This document shows positions 53,454 through 61,856 of a DNA stretch of 64,000 bases, piece by piece; positions within the stretch are counted from its first letter, which is position 1; every line of letters starts with the position of its first letter. Made by a program: the position numbers and the translations under genes. Source of the stretch: Synechococcus sp. J7-Johnson (lineage in GTDB: Bacteria > Cyanobacteriota > Cyanobacteriia > PCC-6307 > Cyanobiaceae); contig NZ_JAGQBU010000002.1 of the NCBI RefSeq assembly GCF_024345795.1, positions 124,001 through 188,000 on the forward strand. Direction: 5' to 3'. The notes under the pieces are model-generated. The model was not told where the DNA came from, searched no databases, and saw nothing but the letters and a program-made list of their open reading frames with translations.

Positions 53454-54135
53454 GTGCCAACAGGATGCGCAGGGCCGCCATGGCGGCCCCGTAGCCGTTG
53501 TCGATGTTCACCACACTCAGCCCAGGGGCGCAGCTGGCCAGCATCCCGTTGAGGGCGGCCACCCCACCGGCACTCACGCCATAGCCCACCGACACTGGAA
53601 CGCCGATCACCGGCTGGGGCAGCAGCCCCGCCAGCACGGTTGGCAGCGCGCCTTCCATGCCGGCGCAGGCGATCAGCACCTGGGCGCCCCGCAGGCGCGG
53701 CAGCTCCTCCAGCAACCGGTGCAAACCGGCCACACCCACATCAACCACCAGTTCGGTGCGCACCCCATGGCAGCGCAGAGCCAACTGGGCTTCATGGGCC
53801 ACGGGCAGATCACTGGTGCCGCCGCAGAGCACCTGCACCAGCCCCAGAGCCAGATCCTCGCTGGGCAGAGCGCCGCTGGTCAGGCAGCGGGCCAAGCGGT
53901 GGTGATCCAGGTCGGCGGCGATCTCGGGTCGTTCGCGTTGGAGCCATTCCTTGATCGCCGCGGCTTTCTCGGCGGTCACCCGGGTGACCAGAGCGAGCTC
54001 ACCGGCCTGGTGCAGGCGCTCGAGGATCACCGTGATCTGATCGACGTCCTTGTTCTCACCCCAGACAGCTTCCAGCATTCCCAGCCGCTCGCGCCGCCCC
54101 AGATCAAGCCGCGCCAGTTGCTCGGGAGGTGTCAT
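53422..54135 (-). CDS. larB: LarB, nickel-pincer cofactor biosynthesis protein
   Basis: A 237-residue homologue of LarB, which carboxylates and hydrolyses nicotinic acid adenine dinucleotide in NPN (nickel-pincer) cofactor synthesis. It has CGGTSDLPVAHEAQL, VLIACAGMEGALPTVLAGL and PVSVGYGVSAGGVAALNGML, conserved with PurE-like enzymes. Neither larC nor larE is nearby, and no lactate racemase is visible. The 3' end overlaps the convergent DUF1517 gene by 32 bp, and its ATG overlaps the TIGR03792 stop. Confidence 0.9.
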   Translation of the reverse strand: MTPPEQLARLDLGRRERLGMLEAVWGENKDVDQITVILERLHQAGELALVTRVTAEKAAAIKEWLQRERPEIAADLDHHRLARCLTSGALPSEDLALGLVQVLCGGTSDLPVAHEAQLALRCHGVRTELVVDVGVAGLHRLLEELPRLRGAQVLIACAGMEGALPTVLAGLLPQPVIGVPVSVGYGVSAGGVAALNGMLASCAPGLSVVNIDNGYGAAMAALRILLALRGAAAADRP

Positions 54136-54599
54136 TGGGGGATCAGCTCACCGCTGAATAGCAAGGGAAAAGGATGGGGATCGCTGCGGCCGGTTCCGCG
54201 GCGCGCCAGCTGATCGAAACATTCCTGCACCCGCTCCACCTCGGCGGCGGCGATGCCCTGCCACTGGGGACGGCTGGCCCAGTTGATCAACAGCACTCCC
54301 TCTTCGCTGGTGGAATCCCAGTAAACCCGCCGCTCGAGGAAGCCGCTCTGCTTCTGCAACCAGGGCTCCCAGCTCTGCCGCTCAGCCACCAGCCAGGCCT
54401 CCCGATCGGCAGCGGGCACCTTCAGGCGCAGGATTTCAACCACCGTCTGCAGCTCGACAACGTTGCCGGCACCCATGGAGCTGGTGCTCACGCTGGATGG
54501 GGGCACGGAAGCGCCTGCAGCTGCCACGTTGGCGGGTGTCACACCCAGAAGCATGGTCACCATCAACAGGGCCAGTACCCAAAACCTACCCATTCCCAT
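54132..54599 (-). CDS. TIGR03792-type exported protein
   Basis: A 155-residue protein with an N-terminal signal peptide (residues 1-28, ending VAAAGAS) and a dimeric alpha/beta-barrel-like domain ([51 protein letters not shown]). It resembles the cyanobacterial family TIGR03792, of unknown role. ATG 54599 is chosen. It overlaps the end of the trmD-ispF gene by 14 bp and larB by 4 bp. Confidence 0.75.
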   Translation of the reverse strand: MGMGRFWVLALLMVTMLLGVTPANVAAAGASVPPSSVSTSSMGAGNVVELQTVVEILRLKVPAADREAWLVAERQSWEPWLQKQSGFLERRVYWDSTSEEGVLLINWASRPQWQGIAAAEVERVQECFDQLARRGTGRSDPHPFPLLFSGELIPQ

Positions 54600-55815
54600 C
54601 TCCTGAGCGCCCCAGCAGCGCCACGGCGTGGCAGGCGATTCCCTCTTCACGTCCAGTGGGACCAAGGGTCTCATTGGTGGTGGCCTTGATGCCCACCTGG
54701 TCAGGATTGAGTCCCATGCGTTGGGAGAGCGCGGCGCGCATGGCGGCGATATGGGGCCGCAGCTTCGGGCGCTCGGCGACCACCACCGTATCCACGTTCA
54801 CCACCTGCCAGCCGCGCTCGCGCACCAAGGCCATCACCTGCTCCAGCAGCACCAGGCTGTCGGCACCGCGCCAGCGCTCTTCGTCCGGGGGGAAGTGCTG
54901 GCCGATGTCTCCCAGGCTGAGGGCACCCAGCAGGGCATCCATCAGGGCGTGCACCAGCACGTCGGCGTCGCTGTGGCCATCGAGGCCCAGCCCGGCGGGG
55001 TGTTCCAGAGTCTGGCCTCCCAGGATCAGCGGGCGGCCCGGCACCAGCCGGTGGATGTCGTAGCCGTTGCCGATCCGCATCTGCATGCCCCCATCCTGAA
55101 GGTTGGTGGCCTCCAGCCCTGCCGCGCTCTGCTGCTCCCGCCAGCGGCGGTGCAGGTCGGGGCGCCGCCGCTTCGTGCGCTCCTGTTGCTGCTGGGCCCG
55201 CCAGCGGGCGATGGCGCCGTGGTCGCCGCTGCGCAGCACCTGCGGCACCGCCAGGCCCCGGAACTCGGCCGGACGGGTGTAGTGGGGGTGCTCCAGCAAC
55301 AGGGCGCTGTGGCTTTCCTCCAGCAGCGACTCGGCGCAGCCCACCGTGCCCGGCAGCAGCCGCACCACGCCGTTGATCAGCACCATGGCTGCCAGCTCGC
55401 CGCCGGTGAGCACGAAATCCCCCAGTGACACCTCCTCGTCAGCGAGGCTGCGGATGCGCTCGTCGAAGCCCTCGTAGTGGCCGCACAGCAGCACGAGTTG
55501 GTCGTGCTCCCGGGCCCAGCGCTGCAGGTCGGCCTGACGCAGGGGCTGACCCTGGGGGCTGAGCAGCAGCACCCGGCGCCGCTCCAGCACGGGGATCGAC
55601 TCGAAGGCCGCGAACACCGGCTCCGGCTTGAGCACCATGCCTGCCCCGCCGCCGTAGGGCTGGTCGTCGACCTTGCGGTAGCGATCGCTGGCGTGATCGC
55701 GGGGGTTGTGGGTATGCAGTTCGGCGATGCCGGCGTTGAAGGCCCGCCCGATCACGCCGAGGCTGGCGAGCGGCGCAAACGACTCGGGAGCCAGGCTCAC
55801 CACATCCATCCGCAT
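54586..55815 (-). CDS. trmD-ispF: TrmD-IspF fusion: tRNA m1G37 methyltransferase and MEcPP synthase
   Basis: A 409-residue open frame without any stop between two enzymes. Residues 1-225 are Trm[39 protein letters not shown] and [11 protein letters not shown], the trefoil-knot SAM site. Residues 246-409 are Isp[33 protein letters not shown] and [11 protein letters not shown]. The link is charged ([18 protein letters not shown]). IspF makes 2-C-methyl-erythritol 2,4-cyclodiphosphate for isoprenoids. A separate IspF from the internal ATG at 55080 is possible. TrmD has no stop of its own. The GAAGG site fits ATG 55815. Confidence 0.93.
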   Translation of the reverse strand: MRMDVVSLAPESFAPLASLGVIGRAFNAGIAELHTHNPRDHASDRYRKVDDQPYGGGAGMVLKPEPVFAAFESIPVLERRRVLLLSPQGQPLRQADLQRWAREHDQLVLLCGHYEGFDERIRSLADEEVSLGDFVLTGGELAAMVLINGVVRLLPGTVGCAESLLEESHSALLLEHPHYTRPAEFRGLAVPQVLRSGDHGAIARWRAQQQQERTKRRRPDLHRRWREQQSAAGLEATNLQDGGMQMRIGNGYDIHRLVPGRPLILGGQTLEHPAGLGLDGHSDADVLVHALMDALLGALSLGDIGQHFPPDEERWRGADSLVLLEQVMALVRERGWQVVNVDTVVVAERPKLRPHIAAMRAALSQRMGLNPDQVGIKATTNETLGPTGREEGIACHAVALLGRSGDGNG

Positions 55816-55820
55816 CGCCT

Positions 55821-56330
55821 TCAGCTCTCTGCTGGGGCCGGGCGGCTGACGCGGCGGATCTCCGAGCAGAAACTGGCCTGCTCCGGCTGGCCATCGGCGC
55901 CGTTGATGATCACGCTGCGCAGGCGCAGGTTCGGTTTGGTGAACCAGATCCGCTCGCGCTGCTCCTGACCATCGCTGGCGATCACCAGCTCCAGGCTGCC
56001 GTCGGGCCACAGCTGCCAGTGGCCGATGCTGCCCTCGGCGCCCAGCAGAATTCCGCCGGCCTCGAAGTCGAGCTGTCGTGCCTGGCCATCTGGAGCCGTC
56101 ACTTCCAGCCCACCCAGGGAGCGGCCAGGTGCGCCCGGGCGCAGGCTCACTCCCAGGTCGCCGCGGTTGCTGTCATGCCAGGCGTCATCGTCCCCGCTGG
56201 CGGCCGTGGTGGCCTCCATCCGACTGCGCAGCACCATCCACTGACCGGCGCAGAGGTCGAGAAAAGCTTGCAGATCCTCGGGGGGGAAGGCGGGGCTGGT
56301 GCCGTTCACGGCGGGGGCGCGCTCTGGCAC
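55821..56330 (-). CDS. cpcS: Phycobilin lyase, CpcS/CpeS family
   Basis: A 169-residue lipocalin-fold protein that attaches bilins to Cys of phycobiliproteins. It has [16 protein letters not shown] near the start and the family C-terminus [17 protein letters not shown], then [12 protein letters not shown]. The symbol is a family call: cpcS, cpeS or cpeU specificity cannot be told. It is 5 bp upstream of the trmD-ispF start on the same strand. Confidence 0.87.
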   Translation of the reverse strand: MPERAPAVNGTSPAFPPEDLQAFLDLCAGQWMVLRSRMEATTAASGDDDAWHDSNRGDLGVSLRPGAPGRSLGGLEVTAPDGQARQLDFEAGGILLGAEGSIGHWQLWPDGSLELVIASDGQEQRERIWFTKPNLRLRSVIINGADGQPEQASFCSEIRRVSRPAPAES

Positions 56331-56371
56331 TCCATCCTCTCAGTCGCCGTAGCAGGCCGCAGAGGCGGCCC

Positions 56372-57403
56372 TCAGTCGCCGCGGTAGCCGAGTTCTGCCA
56401 GCCGCGCCGGGTTGCGCCGCCAGTTGGGCACCACTTTCACGAACAGCTCCAGATACACCGGCCCGTCAAACACTTTCTGCATCTGAGCCCTGGCTCCGCT
56501 GCCGATCTCCTTGAGCATCTGGCCGCGTTTGCCGATCAGGATTCCCTTCTGGCTGGAGCGCTCCACCAGCACCGTGGCCAGCACAGCGATGCGCTTGCCG
56601 TCTTCGACGATCCGCTCCACCTGCACGGCCACGGAGTGGGGCACCTCCTCCCGGGTGAGAGTCAGCACCTGCTCACGGATCAGCTCCGCCAGCAGCAGTT
56701 GCTCTGGTTGATCGCTGACTGCATCCGGCGGATAGAGATGGGGGCCGAGGGGCAGCCGAGCAGCCAGGGCCTCCACCAGCTCGGCGCAGCCCGCACCGTT
56801 GCTGGCGCTGCAGGCCAACAACGGCCAGTCGCTGCGGCGCTGACCGGGATCGGCCGGATCGGCGCGCTGATCGGAGAGCGTCAGCAGCTCCCGGTAGCTG
56901 GCTTCCAGTTCGGCCGCTCTGGCGGGGTCCACCAGATCGCTCTTGTTGAGTGCCACCAGCACTGGCGCACGGCTGAAGCGCAGCAGCTCCACGATGAAGC
57001 CATCGCCGCGTCCTGCCGGCTCGCTGCCATCCACCAGCAACAGCACCACATCCACATCGCCGATCGCGGCGCGAGCGGTTTTCACCAGACGCTCCCCCAG
57101 CAGGTGATGGGGCTTGTGGATGCCGGGGGTATCGAGCAGCACCAGCTGGGCGCTGGGGGTGGTCAGGATGGCCCGCAGCCGGTTACGGGTGGTCTGGGCA
57201 ACTGGGGAGGTGATCGCCACCTTCTCGCCCACCAGGCGATTGAGCAGGGTCGACTTGCCGACATTCGGGCGCCCGATCAGGGCCACGAAGCCGGAGCGAA
57301 AGCCTTCGGGAGCTTGCTGCGGAAGTGGTGGAGGCAGCGGCACAGGCAGCGCTGCGCCCAGCTGCTGATCCGGTTCGATCTCGCTCGGGCCAGGCTTGTC
57401 CAT
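56372..57403 (-). CDS. era: GTPase Era
   Basis: Essential GTPase in 16S rRNA and 30S maturation. The 343-residue protein has G1 GRPNVGKST, G3 DTPGIHK, G4 NKSD and G5 SASNGAG, and a C-terminal KH domain (SSQKGILIGKRGQMLKEIG). The first 35 residues are Pro-rich and not part of the core. ATG 57403 lies 31 bp from the divergent next gene start. It is upstream of the phycobilin lyase gene by 41 bp. Confidence 0.96.
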   Translation of the reverse strand: MDKPGPSEIEPDQQLGAALPVPLPPPLPQQAPEGFRSGFVALIGRPNVGKSTLLNRLVGEKVAITSPVAQTTRNRLRAILTTPSAQLVLLDTPGIHKPHHLLGERLVKTARAAIGDVDVVLLLVDGSEPAGRGDGFIVELLRFSRAPVLVALNKSDLVDPARAAELEASYRELLTLSDQRADPADPGQRRSDWPLLACSASNGAGCAELVEALAARLPLGPHLYPPDAVSDQPEQLLLAELIREQVLTLTREEVPHSVAVQVERIVEDGKRIAVLATVLVERSSQKGILIGKRGQMLKEIGSGARAQMQKVFDGPVYLELFVKVVPNWRRNPARLAELGYRGD

Positions 57404-57434
57404 AACCTCAACACTGCCAGCCCACCGATCCGTG

Positions 57435-57962
57435 ATGACGGCTTCAACCCCAGCGACCCCCACCTTTCCCCAGGCGATGGAGATCGCGGCGGCCTGGCTG
57501 GGCCACTGGGAGAACGGCGAGCTCAGTGATGAGGTGCTTGCGGATCGGGTGGGAGAGCTGGTGGCCAGCCTCGATGGCGCTCGCGGCTTCTTCGTGGTGG
57601 CCCTAACCCATGACACCCCGCTGATGGACCGGCTGCCCGAGGCCCTGGTGCTGAGCCTGCGCCAGGCCGGTGATGGGGTGGTGGATCTCAGTGCCCGCAA
57701 CCTGGCCATGAGCACGGCTATGGCCTTGCATCACGAGCGAGCTGGTGATGATGGCCAGCGGGCTGGCTCCATGCGCGTTGGCCGCCGTTGCACTGAACTG
57801 CTGCGACTGCTTGAGCCAGTGGCGGTGAAGCGTCGTTTGGAGGTGCTGCTGGCCGGTGCCGAGGGATCCGGGGATGATCTGGCATTCCTGGATCGCTGGG
57901 GCTACGACCAGGCCCAGCGTCAGGCCATCCGCTCAGCTGTGCTGGCGGTGGCCGACGACTGA
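57435..57962 (+). CDS. Conserved-looking hypothetical protein
   Basis: A 175-residue soluble protein, mostly helical, with the features ATPTFPQAMEIAAAWLGHWE, FFVVALTHDTPLMDRLPEAL and a helical C-terminal half. I do not recognise a known family. Codon use is like the neighbours. The start is ATG 57435 (or GTG 57432). It is divergent from era and convergent with the BI-1 gene by 22 bp. Confidence 0.65.
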   Translation: MTASTPATPTFPQAMEIAAAWLGHWENGELSDEVLADRVGELVASLDGARGFFVVALTHDTPLMDRLPEALVLSLRQAGDGVVDLSARNLAMSTAMALHHERAGDDGQRAGSMRVGRRCTELLRLLEPVAVKRRLEVLLAGAEGSGDDLAFLDRWGYDQAQRQAIRSAVLAVADD

Positions 57963-57984
57963 GGAGAACCGAGAGCCTGGTGGC

Positions 57985-58719
57985 TCAGTCGCGGCGACTA
58001 CCGCCGTTGAGGGCGATGATCAGCCGCAGGATGAAGATGAACAGGTTGATGTAAGTGAGGTACATGCCCAGGGCGCCGGCCAGATACTGGTCGTCGCTGT
58101 AGGTGCGGGGCATGGTGTAGAAGTCGAGGAAGGCGGCTCCCACGAACAACACGGTGCCGAAGCCGGCGATCAGCAGCTCAAAGCCGCTGCCACCGAAGCC
58201 CGGAATGAAGATGCCGCCCACGATCTGGATGACCATGGCGATGATCAAGCCGAGGATGCCCAGGCCCACCACACCAGCCAGGGCCTGACCGATGGAGTCG
58301 CTCATGCGACGCCCCACCACGGAGGCGATCAGGAAGGTGATGCCAGTGGCCAGGGTGGCGGTGCCGATGGCGCCGACCCCAGCGACGCTGAGGGCGTAGG
58401 CCACGATCCCGCTGAGGGTGAAGCCGGTGATCAGGCTGTAGGCCGTGAGGATCGGCAGGGCCGTGCCGTTGTTCCCCTTGGTGGCCGCGCTCTGGGCCAC
58501 GAAGAAGAGGATGAAATTGCCGATCAGGGCGACCCAGAACAGGGGCATGAACAGCCCTGGGCTGCTGGCCATCAGGGTGAGGCCCCCCATCACGCCGGCG
58601 GCGGTGAGCACCATGCCACCACCCACGTAGGGCAGTGCCTTGTTGACGACGTTGGGACCGACCAGCGCGCCCTGCTGGGCCTCGCGGATCGCTTCCTGGA
58701 AATTGCTGCTGGCTGGCAT
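57985..58719 (-). CDS. Bax inhibitor-1/YccA family membrane protein
   Basis: A 244-residue protein with about seven membrane helices and the family-like ending FYTMPRTYSDDQYLAGALGM, LTYINLFIFILRLIIAL. BI-1 proteins may act as Ca2+ leak channels, and YccA inhibits FtsH in E. coli. The role here is unknown; an ftsH is 28 kb away. It is 82 bp downstream of phoH on the same strand. Confidence 0.88.
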   Translation of the reverse strand: MPASSNFQEAIREAQQGALVGPNVVNKALPYVGGGMVLTAAGVMGGLTLMASSPGLFMPLFWVALIGNFILFFVAQSAATKGNNGTALPILTAYSLITGFTLSGIVAYALSVAGVGAIGTATLATGITFLIASVVGRRMSDSIGQALAGVVGLGILGLIIAMVIQIVGGIFIPGFGGSGFELLIAGFGTVLFVGAAFLDFYTMPRTYSDDQYLAGALGMYLTYINLFIFILRLIIALNGGSRRD

Positions 58720-58801
58720 GGGACCAGGGAACTCAGTTCTCACCATCCTGCCAGTGTCGGCGGGGTGTGAGTGTGCGGTTCTCCCCATCTCCGCTGGGCG
58801 C

Positions 58802-59800
58802 TCATCCCCGCTGGGCCGTCCGGGGAGGTCCGGCCGAGTCGCGGCGGGCGTAGGCCTGCACCATGCGCTGGACCAGAGGATGGCGGACCACATCGGCAGC
58901 TGTGAGGTGGCAGATCGCCACGCCCTCCACATCCGCCAGTACGCCGGCGGCTTCCACCAGGCCACTGAGCTGGTCGCGGGGCAGATCCGACTGGGTGGGA
59001 TCCCCGGTGACCACCATCCGCGAGTTCTCCCCCAGCCGGGTGAGCACCATGCGCATCTGGGCGGTAGTGGTGTTCTGGGCCTCGTCAAGGATCACGAAGG
59101 CATCGGCCAGGGTGCGGCCGCGCATGTAAGCCAGCGGCGCCACCTCAATCACCCCTTTCTCCAGCAGAGCTGTGGTGCGCTCCGCCCCCAGCAGCCCGTG
59201 CAGGGCGTCGTAGAGCGGCCTGAGGTAGGGATCGACCTTCTGCTGCAGATCCCCGGGCAGGAAGCCCAGTCGCTCGCCGGCCTCAACCGCGGGCCGGGTG
59301 AGGATCAATCGCTCCACCCGCCGCTCCTGGAGCATGCGTACAGCCTGAATCGTGGCAAGGAACGTCTTGCCGGTGCCGGCTGGTCCCAGGGCGAGCGTGA
59401 GATCGTGGCGCTCCATCGCCTCGACGTAGGCCTTCTGGCGCACCGTGCGGGCGCGCAGCAGCTTGCCGCTCTGACTGCGAGCCAGCACCTGCTGAGAGAG
59501 TTCGCGATGCTCGCTGCTGCGGCCGGTGTCAAGGGCGGTGAGGGCGGTCTGCAGATCCACAGCCCCGATCGCCTGACCCTCCGCCCAGAGGGGCCGCAAC
59601 AACTCCACCAGGGCCGAGGCCCGCTCCAGCTGAGGGGCCTTGGCCTGGATCACCAGTTGCAACCCCCGCAGTACCAATGAGGCCCCGGTGAGGGCCTCAA
59701 GGCGATGCAGGGTCGCTTCGGCCTCCCCTGCCAGGGCAAGGGCGGCTTCCTGGTGGGGAAGATCGATCGAAAAGCAGGGAAGCGTTTCAGCCCCGGCCAT
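58802..59800 (-). CDS. phoH: PhoH family ATPase
   Basis: A 332-residue RNA-linked P-loop ATPase. The N-terminal 110 residues are a KH-like part, and the PhoH domain carries [11 protein letters not shown] (Walker A), [28 protein letters not shown] (Walker B) and [11 protein letters not shown]. It may act in RNA processing or stress. The stop of the upstream gene rpsP is at 59812, so the two are 11 bp apart and likely cotranscribed. Confidence 0.93.
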   Translation of the reverse strand: MAGAETLPCFSIDLPHQEAALALAGEAEATLHRLEALTGASLVLRGLQLVIQAKAPQLERASALVELLRPLWAEGQAIGAVDLQTALTALDTGRSSEHRELSQQVLARSQSGKLLRARTVRQKAYVEAMERHDLTLALGPAGTGKTFLATIQAVRMLQERRVERLILTRPAVEAGERLGFLPGDLQQKVDPYLRPLYDALHGLLGAERTTALLEKGVIEVAPLAYMRGRTLADAFVILDEAQNTTTAQMRMVLTRLGENSRMVVTGDPTQSDLPRDQLSGLVEAAGVLADVEGVAICHLTAADVVRHPLVQRMVQAYARRDSAGPPRTAQRG

Positions 59801-59811
59801 GGGCCGTCCGC

Positions 59812-60249
59812 TCAGGCATCGGCGCTGACGGCCTCGGTTTCAGACTCGGCGGCAGCAGCGGCTGCGGCTTCAGCAACCTTGGCGGCTTCGGCAGCAGCAG
59901 CCTCGGCTGCAGCGGCAGATTCAGCAGCAGCGGCCTTCGCGGCTTCCTTCACCGCTGACTCGCGGGCGGCGGCCTGCTTGGCCTTGCCGACGGTTTCACC
60001 GGGACGGATGGTTTTCTCGATCAGGCCGCCCTTCTCGAGCAGGGAGCGGACGGTGTCGGTGGGTTGGGCGCCTTGGCTCAGGCGCACCCGGATGGCTTCG
60101 GCGTCCAGGCGGGTTTCCTTGGTGCGGGGGTTGTAGAAGCCCAGCTCCTCAAGCGGCAGACCGTCCCGCCGGGACGTGCTGTTGGTGGCTACCAGACGGA
60201 AACTCGCTTCCCGTTTCTTGCCGAACCGCTTCAGGCGGAGCTTGATCAT
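59812..60249 (-). CDS. rpsP: Ribosomal protein bS16 with Ala/Glu-rich tail
   Basis: A 30S subunit protein. Residues 1-80 are the normal bS16 core ([20 protein letters not shown], then [15 protein letters not shown] and [16 protein letters not shown]). It is extended by about 60 residues of almost only Ala, Glu and Ser/Thr, making the total 145 residues against about 80-90 in most bacteria. The tail is acidic and may be helical. It lies between ffh and phoH; the three genes read in one direction. Confidence 0.96.
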   Translation of the reverse strand: MIKLRLKRFGKKREASFRLVATNSTSRRDGLPLEELGFYNPRTKETRLDAEAIRVRLSQGAQPTDTVRSLLEKGGLIEKTIRPGETVGKAKQAAARESAVKEAAKAAAAESAAAAEAAAAEAAKVAEAAAAAAAESETEAVSADA

Positions 60250-60345
60250 CGTTGCCTTGCCTTGCTGACTTAGTGAATGGGGTGGACGGAAATTCCGCCT
60301 GGCGGTTGGTTCAGCCGCCAATTGACGACCATACCTTGCCGCCCA

Positions 60346-61764
60346 TCAGAGCTGGCCGAATCCCTTGCGCTTCTTGGCTGGACGACTGGCCTTGCGGGAG
60401 CCACCGCCCCGCCCTGCCGCGGCCGGCATTCCAGGCATTCCAGGCATCCCCGGCATTCCGGGCATGCCGCCGCGGGTCATCTGCTGCATGAAGCCGCGCA
60501 TCTTCTGGAAGTCGGCGAGCACCTTGTCGACATCGGCGGGGCTGTGGCCGCTGCCTGCCGCGATCCGCCGCCGCCGTGAGGGCTGGGCCGCCAGCAGTTG
60601 GGGCTGCTCCCGTTCAGCTGCCGTCATCGAGCCGATCATCGCCTCGATCTTCCTGAGCTGCTCTTCCCCCTGCTTGAGCATGCCGTCGTCGATCTTGTTC
60701 ATGCCCGGGATCAGCTTCATCAGGCCGCCAAGGGAGCCCATGCGCTTGATCAGGCGCATCTGCTGCAGGAAATCAGAGAAGTCGAACGAGGCTTCCTGCA
60801 GCTTCTGCTGCATCCGCTCCACATCGGCCAGCTCCACCTCCTTGGAGGCCTTCTCCACCAGGGTGAGCACGTCGCCCATGCCCAGGATGCGGCTGGCCAT
60901 CCGCTCGGGGTGAAAGGGCTGCAGCGCCTCCACCTTCTCGCCGGTGCCGATGAACTTGATCGGAGCACCGCTCACTTTGCGGATCGAAAGGGCAGCTCCA
61001 CCGCGGGAGTCGCCGTCGAGCTTGGTGAGCACTGCCCCGGTGAGGCCCACCTGCTCGTGGAAGGCGCGGGTGAGCTCAGCCGCCTCCTGGCCGATCATCG
61101 AATCCACCACCAGCAGCACCTCATCGGGCTGGCAGGCAGCGCGGATGCGCACCATCTCCTCCATCATCGATTCATCGATCTGGAGCCGGCCGGCGGTGTC
61201 CACCAGCACCGTGTCGAAGCCCTCCTCCTTCGCTTTGGCGATTCCGGCGGCGGCGATGTCTTCGGGCCTGACGTCAGCTCCAAGGCTGAAGACCTCCACC
61301 CCGATCTGCTTCCCCAGCGTCTGCAGCTGGTCGATGGCGGCGGGCCGGTAGACGTCGGCGGCCACCAGCAGCGCCCGTTTCCCCTGTTCCTTGAGGTGCA
61401 GCCCGAGCTTGGCGGTGGCGGTGGTCTTGCCGGCCCCTTGCAGACCCGCCATCAGGATCACCGTCGGGGCCTGATCCGCCACCGCCAGCGGGGCGTTCTC
61501 GCCGCCCATCACCTCCACCAGAGCCTGATGCACCAGCTGGATGAACTGCTGGTCGGGGCTGACGCCACGCACCACCTCGGCGCCCACCGCCTTGGCGCGC
61601 ACCTCTTCGATGAACCCCTTGACAACCTCCAGGCTCACATCGGCCTCGAGCAGGGCACGGCGCACCTGTTTGAGAGCCCCCTCCACGTTGCTTTCCGTGA
61701 TCCGGTCCTGGCCCTTCAGGCTCTTGACCGCATCCTCAAAACGCTGGGAAAGCTCGTCGAACAT
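60346..61764 (-). CDS. ffh: Signal recognition particle protein Ffh
   Basis: Binds signal sequences on nascent membrane proteins and docks them at FtsY. The 472-residue protein has the N domain, G domain with GLQGAGKTT, DTAGRLQ and TKLDGDSRGGA, and the Met-rich M domain. The M domain ends in a GMP-repeat tail (residues 432-446) and a basic KASRPAKKRKGFGQL end. rpsP follows 96 bp later. Confidence 0.96.
   Translation of the reverse strand: MFDELSQRFEDAVKSLKGQDRITESNVEGALKQVRRALLEADVSLEVVKGFIEEVRAKAVGAEVVRGVSPDQQFIQLVHQALVEVMGGENAPLAVADQAPTVILMAGLQGAGKTTATAKLGLHLKEQGKRALLVAADVYRPAAIDQLQTLGKQIGVEVFSLGADVRPEDIAAAGIAKAKEEGFDTVLVDTAGRLQIDESMMEEMVRIRAACQPDEVLLVVDSMIGQEAAELTRAFHEQVGLTGAVLTKLDGDSRGGAALSIRKVSGAPIKFIGTGEKVEALQPFHPERMASRILGMGDVLTLVEKASKEVELADVERMQQKLQEASFDFSDFLQQMRLIKRMGSLGGLMKLIPGMNKIDDGMLKQGEEQLRKIEAMIGSMTAAEREQPQLLAAQPSRRRRIAAGSGHSPADVDKVLADFQKMRGFMQQMTRGGMPGMPGMPGMPGMPAAAGRGGGSRKASRPAKKRKGFGQL
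60425..60469. repeat. Five 9-bp tandem repeats in ffh
   Basis: Five imperfect copies of GGCATTCCA (plus strand) code the (Gly-Met-Pro) repeats near the Ffh C-terminus. Similar Met/Gly-rich tails occur in other Ffh proteins, so this is in-frame length variation, not damage. Confidence 0.9.
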
Positions 61765-61823
61765 GGCGTAGTTGAAGGGGTGAGCCCAGGCGGCTGGATC
61801 GTTGAACCAGACCCTGACACAGC

Positions 61824-61839
61824 GGCAGGGGACCCTGCC
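61824..61839. other. Short hairpin between ftn2 and ffh
   Basis: A GGCAGG / CCTGCC stem with a GGAC loop lies in the 92-bp gap between the ftn2 stop and the ffh start. It has no T tract, so a terminator role for ftn2 is unsure. Confidence 0.25.
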
Positions 61840-61856
61840 GATCAGGGCATGAACCC

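Noticed and set aside
56078-57529. 483-codon plus-strand frame
   Set aside because: Antisense to era and the phycobilin lyase gene, with no motif.
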